From Chrysochromulina tobinii (Eukaryota; Haptophyta; Prymnesiales; Chrysochromulinaceae), in the NCBI GenBank assembly GCA_001275005.1, contig JWZX01002136.1, positions 1 through 24,742 on the forward strand: 24,742 bases of DNA, written 5' to 3'. The position numbers were made by a program, and so were the translations under genes. The notes beneath the pieces are model-generated. The model was given only the letters and a program-made list of their open reading frames with translations. It searched no databases and was not told the origin of the DNA. Shown here in pieces: positions 1-9,700 of this stretch. Numbering within the stretch: position 1 is the first letter of the stretch; each line of letters begins with the position of its first letter.

Positions 1-151
1 CAGCCCAACCCGAGCCGCCCGTCGAACTTGCTCGACAGCTGTGTGCTGAGCCTGGCCTTGATCTCGTCTGAATTCGGACCTCCGCTGGGCGCCGTGGCAG
101 CTGACTGGGTGGGATGTGCAGGATATGGACATAGCCAGGCAAGTGGAGTGA
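1..151 (+). repeat. Direct repeat copy 1 (module end), paired with 484-634
   Basis: Bases 1-151 recur at 484-634 with about two substitutions. The offset is 483 bp, exactly 161 codons, so it is an in-frame duplication of an extracellular module. The window starts inside copy 1. Confidence 0.95.
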
Positions 152-2610
152 CGCTTGCATTCGCCTCCCCACCTCCGTCGCGTCCTCCACCACCTCCATT
201 GACACCACCTCCACCCAGATCACCGCCGCGGTCCCCGCCCCTATCTCCGCCGCCTCATCCACCTGCACTGCTCATGGTGCAGATCGCTGGGGCAAGCTGC
301 CTCGACGACAATGGTGTTGAGATCGGCTCGGCCGTCAACCAGTTGTACCAAGCTGCCGGTGAAACCCTTGATGGCCGAACAATCTACAGGGGATCAGTTG
401 ACACCAGACTCTTCCTCTTCTTCGACGCTGCCCTGACTGTGTGTGGCATCGAGCAGCAAGGCTGGTACGTCGGACCACAGCCACAGCCCAACCCGAGCCG
501 CCCGTCGAACTTGCTCGACAGCTGTGTGCTGAGCCTGGCCTTGATCTCGTCTGAATTCGGACCTCCGCTGGGCGCAGTGGCAGCTGACTGGGTGGGATGT
601 GCAGGATATGGACATAGCCAGGCGAGTGGAGTGAGAGTTGGACATGTTGTATCACCGCCTCCTTCTCCGCCACCACCTTTGCCGCCGCCCCCGGCGCCAC
701 CACCTCCATCTCCTCCGCCTCCATCGCCACCGCCTCCATCGCCACCGCCACCATCGCCACCTCCACCATCGCCACCGCCACCATCGCCACCGCCACCATC
801 GCCACCGCTACCACCGCCACCACCACCATCGCCACCACCATTCCCGCCGCATCCATCGCGCCCCTCATCTCCACCACCTCCAGTAGGCCCACCTCCGTCA
901 ACGCCGCCGCTGTCGCCTCCCGCGCTCCCTCCTCCACGGTCGCCGCCTCTAAGCCCACCGGACGTACCCCCCTCTACATCGGCACTTTCCCGGGTATCGG
1001 GCGTCATGTCTGACAACGCAGGCATCAATGCGGCATTGATCGTGTTCGGAGTGCTAGGTGGTTTCATTCTGCTTGCAGGCCCCGCATACTGCCGCTTCAG
1101 AGGCAACAAGAGCACCAGAGCTTCCAAGAACTCATCGGTGGCTCCCGCGAAAGGCAACGCGCCTACTGCGGGGCAATGCTTGGGCTCCGATGCGCCCTCT
1201 CGGCCCCGAGTGCACCCGCAATCTGCACGTGCCCCACACAACGCTACACCAGAAGTGACTCAGTCCACGGTGGGGCCACGCGGCTTAGAGGAGCGCGTCG
1301 TGTTCGCTGACAGCGAGCAGGTTGCTTTCAAGCTGCGGGTGGGCTTCGGGCGGGCGGGCGAGCGCATCCGGGCCGCAGCACGGCTCCTTGTGTCCCTGTC
1401 GCCCTCGAGTTTGCACTCAAGCTCTCCTAATAGCAAATTGTCCAACCCAGATACGGTGGAATGGACAGCACCTCGAAGGGAACTCACGACCCCGCGAGGG
1501 CAGGGTGCCGAGCCCAGGCGCGACCAGCACTCACGGTCTGTGCGACCGCTCGATCTCTTCGAGGTTTCGGGAGAGCCCGGAATGCCCGAGCAGGCTGAGG
1601 CCACGGAGCCGACTCTGTATGGGCTCGAGGTGCCGCCGAACGTGAGGCCGGGAATGAAGCTCAAGCTTTCCCTCCCGGGCAGGGTCGAAAAGGTGGTCAT
1701 GACGGCGCCTGCGGGCGCGGCACCCGGGTGGCGGCACCCGGGGATAATCTCCGTCTCGATGCTTCACAACAAGGTCGAGGCCCCGGTCAATCGGTTCGAA
1801 GATGAGCACGCGAACACAGGAACAGGAAGCCGGCTCCTAACGGCACCCAGCCCACCCGCACAACTGCTCTCCCCAGCGCCGCACGTCCGGCTGGCAGAAC
1901 TGGAGCGAGAAATGGAGCGACAAGACTCAGCGCGCCTGGTCCGCCTGCTGAAGCGAGACGCGGAGCAACGAGCCTCAGCGCCGTTAGTTCGGCTGTCTGA
2001 ATTGGAGCTACGAACGGCCGCTCGAGCCCAAATAGCCCAAACAATTGACAGCCCAGATATCATGAGACCAGAGAGCGCAGAGTTGAGCCTCGTAAATTTG
2101 GGTGCCCGCTCCGCCGATTGGTTGACTCACACGAATTTGGCCAGTTGCCTCCTATCGGAAAGTAGCCGTGGTGGATCGGAAAGTGGGCTGAATCCAGCCG
2201 GACTGAGGGAAACGGCGTCGCCTCGGCCTTCCCTCAGCCGACCAATATCTGCGTGCTCTGCCTCATCAGCTGCGTCCTCGGCCTACGAGGACGCAGCTGG
2301 GTCCTCTGCCTTTGAGCAGAAGTCAAAGCCTTTTTGGGAGCTGCAACACAAGTCAGAGCCGTTTGGGGGGGAGCTGCAACAAGGAGGTGCGAGTCCCGCA
2401 AAGGCTTCAACTTCTGCTGCAGCTTCCGATAGCACCCCTGCACCAGCTCGCAAGCCGCAATCCCCGAGCGGCTCTCCTAGTTTTCCTCCGGACATCGAGA
2501 CGCCCACGATGACGCCAGTGTCCTTACGCTCTGATCTCTTCAAGTGGCTGCAGAACGAGGAGCTGATGGACGACTTGAAAGAACCCGAAGAACCAGGCCA
2601 AACGTTCTAG
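1..2610 (+). CDS. Proline-rich, pherophorin-like single-pass membrane protein (5' partial)
   Basis: The frame is open from base 1 to the TAG at 2608-2610, so the gene begins upstream of the window; a TTG at 28 is not a credible start. Order: the end of one extracellular module (1-151), a first Pro-rich linker (about 163-270), a full module (about 268-640) with an aromatic and Trp-containing segment ending GWYVG, a long Ser-Pro-Pro-Pro spacer (646-960), one hydrophobic membrane segment (about 1030-1095, core ALIVFGVLGGFILLAG) and a basic stop-transfer stretch (CRFRGNK). About 500 further residues would then be cytoplasmic. That tail has a small module (about 1615-1770) with the phrase VPPNVRPGMKLKLSLPG, similar to a beta-rich PPGxxPG module common in algal proteins. 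SPPPP spacers are typical of hydroxyproline-rich wall and matrix glycoproteins. Topology and function are inferred. No intron is evident. Confidence 0.75.
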   Translation, partial: QPNPSRPSNLLDSCVLSLALISSEFGPPLGAVAADWVGCAGYGHSQASGVTLAFASPPPSRPPPPPLTPPPPRSPPRSPPLSPPPHPPALLMVQIAGASCLDDNGVEIGSAVNQLYQAAGETLDGRTIYRGSVDTRLFLFFDAALTVCGIEQQGWYVGPQPQPNPSRPSNLLDSCVLSLALISSEFGPPLGAVAADWVGCAGYGHSQASGVRVGHVVSPPPSPPPPLPPPPAPPPPSPPPPSPPPPSPPPPSPPPPSPPPPSPPPPSPPLPPPPPPSPPPFPPHPSRPSSPPPPVGPPPSTPPLSPPALPPPRSPPLSPPDVPPSTSALSRVSGVMSDNAGINAALIVFGVLGGFILLAGPAYCRFRGNKSTRASKNSSVAPAKGNAPTAGQCLGSDAPSRPRVHPQSARAPHNATPEVTQSTVGPRGLEERVVFADSEQVAFKLRVGFGRAGERIRAAARLLVSLSPSSLHSSSPNSKLSNPDTVEWTAPRRELTTPRGQGAEPRRDQHSRSVRPLDLFEVSGEPGMPEQAEATEPTLYGLEVPPNVRPGMKLKLSLPGRVEKVVMTAPAGAAPGWRHPGIISVSMLHNKVEAPVNRFEDEHANTGTGSRLLTAPSPPAQLLSPAPHVRLAELEREMERQDSARLVRLLKRDAEQRASAPLVRLSELELRTAARAQIAQTIDSPDIMRPESAELSLVNLGARSADWLTHTNLASCLLSESSRGGSESGLNPAGLRETASPRPSLSRPISACSASSAASSAYEDAAGSSAFEQKSKPFWELQHKSEPFGGELQQGGASPAKASTSAAASDSTPAPARKPQSPSGSPSFPPDIETPTMTPVSLRSDLFKWLQNEELMDDLKEPEEPGQTF
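484..634 (+). repeat. Direct repeat copy 2 (module end)
   Basis: Near-identical to 1-151. It encodes the module end with two cysteines (LLDSC... and DWVGCAGYG). The low divergence suggests a recent duplication or gene conversion. Confidence 0.95.
646..960 (+). repeat. Ser-Pro-Pro-Pro coding minisatellite
   Basis: A run of (CCATCGCCACCG)-type 12-bp units encodes SPPP repeats, continuing as mixed Pro-rich sequence to the membrane segment. It is the likely extended polyproline-II spacer of the surface protein. Open frames on the opposite strand here (Gly-, Val- or Met-rich) are shadows of the repeat. Confidence 0.9.
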
Positions 2611-3369
2611 CAGAAAGCCGAGCAACAAGGAGACGATTGAGCGCGCCAGCCTCGATGCGCGTCCAAGATTGTACTGGCATTCACCATTCCCCTCTCAGTG
2701 TTCTCTTCACATTCCCCTGAGTGGGCTGGAGAGGGACTTGAATGTGTGGTTGCGTTGCTTGAGTGTAATGTAAGCTGCCGAGCGTTAACAGACCATTCAC
2801 TCCCCTCCGCTCACTAGTTTTCCGGCAGGCGGATTCCCAAGGACGAAGGAGGGATAAGTGTAGTTTTTTTAACGAAAGTGCTAGTTTATTCCATACGATA
2901 CGCATGTGTGCGCTGCCTGTTGGCATGTTTTACTTACTTACTTACTTATACGATACGCATGTTCTAGTGCATGTGCCAATTGGCATATCAAGCATTCTAA
3001 TGTATTGTCAACAATTTCATCTAATTGGCCCGTAAAACGATGTAAAAGGCGCCTCTGCGCGTGGCATCCGGATTGTCAATCAGCGCTGTGTCGGGCACAT
3101 GGGTTGGTATTTACTAAATAACTTGATCGCATTATGCACATGATTATGCACCGTGTAAGCCGCGCTTCCTGTGCACGAGCACATCCCATCTAAGCGCGTC
3201 GTCGAGAGCTTATTACACTGCGCCCTCCACGTTGTGTCTCCACGGGACCTGTGGTTGTGCGTCTTGCCCGGATGCAAAGAACGTGAACGAGAACGAGAGC
3301 TTTTTGGAGCTGTGATCACACTTGCGAAGACCCTTTTTTTTGCGCCTTCCACCGTCTCTCTGAAACGCG
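2611..3369. other. Intergenic region: 3' flank of the membrane-protein gene and 5' flank of the kinesin gene
   Basis: No convincing gene was found. The region holds a 15-bp direct repeat (ATACGATACGCATGT at 2893-2907 and 2948-2962), part of a degenerate 55-bp tandem duplication, with a (TTAC)n tract at about 2932-2947 between the copies. A T-rich tract (about 3331-3341) lies just before the kinesin ATG. Both the polyadenylation site of the first gene and the promoter of the second should lie here, but no specific signal can be named. Confidence 0.6.
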
Positions 3370-5855
3370 ATGAGCGCGCCGGAGGTGAAGCGCAACCCGT
3401 CGCCCTCCCTTTCCCGCCCGACGAAGAAGCCCAGCCGCAAGGGCAAGGCGGGCAGCAAGAGCACCGCCGCGTCGTCCGGAGACGACTCCAATGCCTTCCG
3501 TGTGGCCGTACGCTGCCGTCCACTGCTGCCGCACGAGCGTGCCAAGGACGCTGGCGGTGTGCTGACGCTCAGCAAAGGCACGGTGACGATCGCCGGTGGC
3601 TCCGACGACTCGGACAAGCCCGGCAGCGAATCTCCGCGTGCCTCGCCGCGCCGGTCGTTTCCGGACGCGAGCTCTGCGCTCAAGCCGAGCAAGAGCTTCA
3701 CCTTCGACCACGTGTACGATGAGTACAGCACGCAGGAGGAGGTGTACGCGCAGTTCGTCGCGCCGTTCACCGCCAAGTTCCTCGCGGGGCACAACGTGAC
3801 GCTCTTCGCCTACGGCCAAACGGGCACCGGCAAGACGCACACGGTCATCGGCGGCGAGGCGGCCGAAGATCGCGGAGTGGTGCCTCGGTTCGTGGAGGCC
3901 GTGTTCGGCGAGGCAGCCGCTGAGGCGGCGCGCGCCAAGGCGGAGGCAGCGAGCGCGCCTGCCGCGCTCGTGCTCAGCGAGGCGGAGGCGGCCGATGCCC
4001 CCTCGGTGCTCTCCGAAGCTCGAGTCGTCAAGGTGGGCGTGACGATCCTCGAAGTCTACGAAGGGCGTGTGTACGACCTCCTCTCCCCGGAGCGGACGCG
4101 CTTCGGCTCCGAGAAGGCCACCGCCGGCTGGATCCCGCACGGCACGCAGCTCCCGCTCGAGCTCGAGCCCGCCGCGCCTGGACGCGCCGCCGCCGCCGAG
4201 GGCGCGCGCTGCTACTGGGTACGGGGGGGTGAGCGCACTGTGAAGAGTGCCTCGGAGGCTCTAGACGCTCTCCGAGAATCTCTCCGGCTTCGTCACACGG
4301 CGAGCCACGCCCTGAACGCCGAATCGAGCCGCTCGCACTGCATCTTCTCGCTTCAGGTCCACCGGCAGCGCGAGGTGTACAAGCTCGAGCGCGTCGATAA
4401 GGAGACGTGGCGCTACGTGCCACAGGTGATGCCCTCGATGACCTCGGATGACCTCGGATGACCTCGGATGACCTCGGATGACCTTCTGACGACCTCTGAC
4501 GACCCCTGATGACGTGCGCTACGTGCCGCAGCCGGGCCGCGCGTCGATGCGCGTCACGCGCGCGAACCTCGTCGATCTCGCCGGCTCCGAGGACGCACGC
4601 GAGACGTGCGCGAACGGCGCGACGCTGCGGGAGGCGGCGGACATCAATAAGTCACTCTTCACGCTGCGCAAGGCCATCGAGCACCTCGCACTCAAGCGAC
4701 ACACGCGCTCGGTCTTCCAGGAGGAGACGTTGACTAAGATGCTCGTGAGTGGCATCGCTGATGGCCATGGAGTGCATGCTGATGGCCACTGATGGCCATA
4801 TTGAGTGCATGCTGATGGCCACTGATTGCTCCTTCCAAGCCGACCCTATTATGGCAACATTCCATTCCGACTGCCCAATACGGCGCGCGTAGGCCTCGTC
4901 GCTGCTGGGCAACGCGTACTCGCTGATGATCGCCACCATCTCGCCCACCGCTGCGGCGATCAAGCACACGCGCAACACGCTGCACTACGCGGGCACGGCC
5001 TCGACGATCACCCTCGCGCCCCCCAAGACAGTTGAGGATGATGCGGAGGTGAGGAGGCTGCCTGGAAACTACCTGATTGCCTCTAAACTACCTGATTGCC
5101 TCTCTAATGACCTCCCAGATGACCTGTCTCAATGCCTCTCTAATGACCTCCCTGATGACCTGTCTCAATGCCTCTCTGATGACCTCCCCGAGTGCCACGC
5201 TGCGTTCCACCCTCATCAGGTGCGGAATGCGGAGCTGCACAAGGAGAACAAGAAACTCCTTCTCGAGCTCGAGCAGCGCGCGTCAGACTTTTCGGAGCTG
5301 CAGGTGATGACCTCTGATGACCTCTGATGACCTCTGATGACCTCTGATGACCTCTGATGACCTCTGATGACGTCCGACGTTTCGGAGCTGCAGGCGCAGC
5401 TCGAGGCCTTGCGCAACGCCGCGCGGACGGGCGGTGCCAAGGGAGGCGGCGCCGAAGAGGGCGACGAGGAGGGCGACGAGGAAGATGAGAGGTGCGAGGA
5501 GCTTCAAGCGATGCATGCACGCAGCCGATGGCGTCTGATGGCCTCCTCTGATTGCGCCCCTCATTAGGTACGAGGAGCTTCAAGCGATGCATGCGCAACT
5601 CACCGCCCTCTTGGCCGCCTCTGAGCAATCCGGTGGCCTCTCCGCCGCTCAAGCCGCCGCTGAGCTCGCGGGGGTGGAGGTGGGCGGCGGCGGAGCGGTG
5701 CAGCTGCATGCCCAGCAGGCCGCGCTGGCTGAGGCGCGCTGTCGTGAGCGCTTCGAGCGGCGAGCGCTTGAGGAGTTTATCAAGCATTCGCTGCACGACC
5801 TGCCGCATGTACCGGTACCGCCGCCCGCATCCGCTCCCAATGCCAAGGCCGCTGC

Positions 5856-5898
<43 letters not shown>

Positions 5899-6709
5899 GA
5901 TGACGTGCAGGAGCAGGAGGAGGAGGCTGTCGGGTGGAGCCTCGGTGTGGACAGCGGACTGGCCGAGCTCCAAGCTCGCGTGGGCATGCTTGGGAATGCC
6001 TACCGCTCGCACGCGCAGGCATGGAAGGTGAGGACACGAGCGCCTCTGATTGCTTCTGGGTGCTTCTGAGTGCCACTGATTGCGCTCCTCATCAGCTGAG
6101 GACACTAGCGCCCTCAGCGAGCGGTTGGCAGCCTATTGACCGAGTGACACTGAGTGAGTCCCTCATCAGGTGATGACGAGCGCCATCAGCGAGCGGGTGA
6201 CGAGCTTGAGTGGTCTCAAGGAGCAGCTCTCACCTCGCGACGGGGTTGCCATATTAGGAACGCCTCTCGCAATTGACGAGACTGGCGGCGGCGATGGCGA
6301 GGCGTCCCCTCCTAATTTGGCAACCGAGGGCGCCATTCCCCTCTCTGCACGCGGCAGGCCCCCGAACGCGCTGCTTCGTCAGCATTCCACACAGCTCGTG
6401 CAGACGGAATTGGCGCGCGAGGCAGCAGCTCTCGCTGCTCTACCCTCCGAGCACGCCGCCATCATGCGCGCGTTGGTGCGCGCTCTCCTTCGCCCTCTCT
6501 GATGGCCTCTGATGGCCTCTCTGATGGCCTCTCCGATGGCCTCTCTGATGGCCTCTCTGATGGCCTCTCTGATGGCCTCCCTCATCAGGTGCACTCCCTC
6601 GGCCCTCTGATCTCGTGCGTGCTCGCGACCGCGGACGCGTTCCGGGCGGCGGCGCCGCACGCACGCACGCTCCTCGATGCCGAAACCGCCGTCCCCCTCC
6701 GCAAGCTAC

Positions 6710-6744
<35 letters not shown>

Positions 6745-9700
6745 GCCGCCGCGAGCGCAAGCGCCGTCCCGGGCGCGGACGCAGCACCCTCTGAGCTGTC
6801 GTCGCTCGTGGGCTCTGTGGAGGCAGTGCTGGGCTGCCTGCTGCGGGTGCGAGCCTCGAGTGAGCGTCGTCGTGACGAGGCGATGCGCCAAAAGGCGGCC
6901 ACGCTCGCTCAGACGCGTCGAGAGCTCGACGCACTCCAGCCGCAACACGAGGCGGCGATCCGTAGGGCAAAGGCCAAGTACGAGGCCGAGCCGAACTGAT
7001 TGCGCGCGCCGAGCTGTGGGGGGATGGCCTCCCTCATTAAGGACGATTGCCTCCCTCATTAGGACGATTGCCTCCCTGATTCGGACGAGTGCCTCCCTCA
7101 TTAGGACGATTGCCTCCCTAATTAGGACGAGTGCCTCCCTCATTAGGACGAGTGCCTCCCTAATTAGGACGATTTCCTCGCTCATTAGGTACGAGGCCGA
7201 GGCGAACTCGTTGCGCGCCGAGCTGGCAGCGGCCGTCGCGCGGCAAGAGGCGAGTGCGGCGGCCGCGCGCGAGCTCGAGTCCGAGATTACGAATCTGCGC
7301 CACGCGCAGATCGAAGCGAGCGCCGTCGCGAGCGCGAGCGAGGCCGGGCTGAGTAAGAAGCTGCGCGAGGCGGCGCGTGCGGCAGAGGAGGCTCAGCGGA
7401 TGGCCGACCATTGGAAAGCGGAGCGGAACGAGGCGCTCGGCCTCCGTGCGGCGAGCGAGGCGGCGGCGGCGGCCTATCAGGTGATCGACTGAGGGGGGAG
7501 CCCTGATTGCACTTGATGGCCCCTGATGATGATCCCTGATTGCACTTGATTGCCCCTGATGATGAGCCCTGATTGCGTGCTCATCAGGAGCGCCTCGAGA
7601 ACTTCGAGAGCGAGTCGAGTCGCGTGAGCGCCGAGGCGGGAGCCTTCGTCGCCGCCGCGGCCAAGGCGGCGGAGGCGGAGGCGGCCAAGGCGGCCAAGGC
7701 GGCGGCCAAGGCGGCGGAGATGGAGCAGATGCTCGAGCGTCTCTCGGAGGTGAGTGGTGGCTGATGGCGGCTGATGGCGTCTGATGGCCGCCTGATGACG
7801 GCTGATGGCGTCTGATGACGGCTGATGGCGTCTGATGGCGGCAGATGACGGCTGATGACGACTGATGGCGACTGATGGCGGCTGATGACGACTGATGGCG
7901 GCTGATGGCGGCTGATGACGACTGATGGCGGCTGATGGCCTTGGTTGCCCATTAATGCCAATGGACTGCTATAGATGGGCGACGTGTGCCAATGAATGCC
8001 GCTGATGGTCGCAGGAGCTCGAGCAAGCAAGGAGGGAGGCGACCGCTCTGCGCCATCAAGCGACCGAATCGGAGGCCGCGGCCGAAGCGGCCCTCCTCGA
8101 GGCCGAAGCAGAGAGGAGCGCCCAGCTCCGTGCCACACAGGAGGGCGCCGCTCAGCTCGCGGCGGCCGAGGCGAAGGCGGGCATGCACGCGGCCGAGCTC
8201 CGTGCTGAGATTGCGCACTATGAGGCCGAGTTGGCCGCGGCGCGTGAGGAGGTGGGCTGGCGACCCCAGCGCCCCTAATTGCCCTCCTACTTCCCCTCCT
8301 AATTGCCCTCCTAATTGCCCTCCTAATTGCCCTCCTAATTGCCCTCCTAATTGCCCTCCTCATTGCCCTCCTCATTGCCCGCCTCATTGCCCTCCTCATT
8401 GCCCTCCTCATTGCCCCCTCATTGCCCTCCTATTGGCCCCTCATCCCGCAGGTGGGTCGGCTGAAGCAGCTCGCCCACGACAGCGCGTCCGAGTTCGAGC
8501 GCACGAGCGCCGCCGCGAGCGCCCGGATGGAGGCGGAGGGTGCGCGCGCGGCGTCCGAGGAGGCTCGATTGCGACGCCAATTAGAGGCGCTCTCGGAGGG
8601 CGAGGCCGCCCTGCGTCATGAGCTCCAGCAGCAGGAGGTCGCGCTCGCGACGGCGCTCGCCTCCGAAGTAGCCGCGCGGCGCGCTGCAGCTACGGCCGCG
8701 GAGGCGCGTATTGCGGCCGAGGCGGCGGCGGACGAGGCCGCTCAGGTTGCCTCCCAAGCCCTCGCAGCCCAGGCGCTCGCGACGGCGCGTGCGGCCGACG
8801 CGGAGGCGCAGCGCGCGAGGGAGGTGACCGCGGCCGTCCAATCCCGTACCGCCGCTGAGAGCGCTCTGAATGACCTGAGCCGCCGTCTCGAGGCCGAATT
8901 GGTGGCCAAGGTACGCATGGCTCCTGATTGCCCTCCTGATTGCCCTCCTGATTGCCCTCCTAATCTCGGACCGTCTCGAGGCCGAATTGGTCGCCAAGGT
9001 ATGCATGGCGAGGGGGCACTGATATGGCTCTGAGGGCGCCTGAGTGCACCTGAGCGTGCCTGATTGCTCCTCTCATCAGGCGGCGGATCTGGCTGAGCTC
9101 GAGAATCTCGCTGCCAAGGCCAAGGGCGAGGTTCAACGGACAGAGAAGACGAGCGCCGAGCAGCTTGCAGCCGCGGCTGACCAGGTGACCGCCGTTGCCT
9201 GATTGCATTCTGATTTGGTTGCCAGGTTGCATGCTAACTTGGCTGCCTAATATGGCCTCGGATGGCCTCAGGTGGCCGAGCTCAAGATGACCTCTGATTA
9301 CCTCTGATTGCCTCTGATGACCTAAGATTGCCTCCCTCATCAGGTGGCGGCTGCCGAGGCGGCGCGTGAGATCGCCGAGCGCGAACGAACGTCCCTCGCC
9401 GCCGCCCTCGCTGGCGCCAAGGCTGCCACCGAGGTCGCCTCCCATGCCCTCCATGCAAGCGAGGCGGCTGCCGAGGCGGCCAAGGCGCAGGTGAGGTCCC
9501 ACCGATGACCTCCGACGATCTCACGATGACCTCCGATGACCTCCGATGACCTCCCGATGACCTCACGATGATCCCCCGATGACCTCCGATGACCTCCGAT
9601 GACCTCCCATGATGATCTCCCGCAGGTGGTGGCTCTGCGCGGTCAGCTCACCGAGGCGCGCGCCGTCGCGAGCGCCAACGCCGCCAGCGCCGCGCGCGCC

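Noticed and set aside
335-1241. Two long minus-strand open frames rich in Gly or in Val/Ala/Met opposite the proline-rich region
   Set aside because: They are the complement of the SPPP-coding minisatellite and have low-complexity composition. The plus frame has modules and a membrane segment.
3316-4140. A 274-residue Arg/Leu-rich minus-strand open frame opposite the motor domain
   Set aside because: The plus strand encodes an unmistakable kinesin motor; the antisense frame has no recognisable domain.
6978-7188. CRISPR-like or separate-gene reading of the 21-bp arrays (also in introns 16 and 17)
   Set aside because: The units are contiguous, with no unique spacers. They sit between kinesin exons with GT and AG borders, and splicing restores frame.
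7584-8411. A minus-strand open frame beginning with repeated MRRA units, and similar frames across other intron arrays
   Set aside because: The repetition is the intron array read in reverse; there is no conserved content beyond the repeat.
9265-9288. A micro-exon inside intron 13 beginning GTGGCCGAGCTCAAG
   Set aside because: It has an acceptor-like CAG but no GT donor after it. Skipping it gives a clean in-frame junction.
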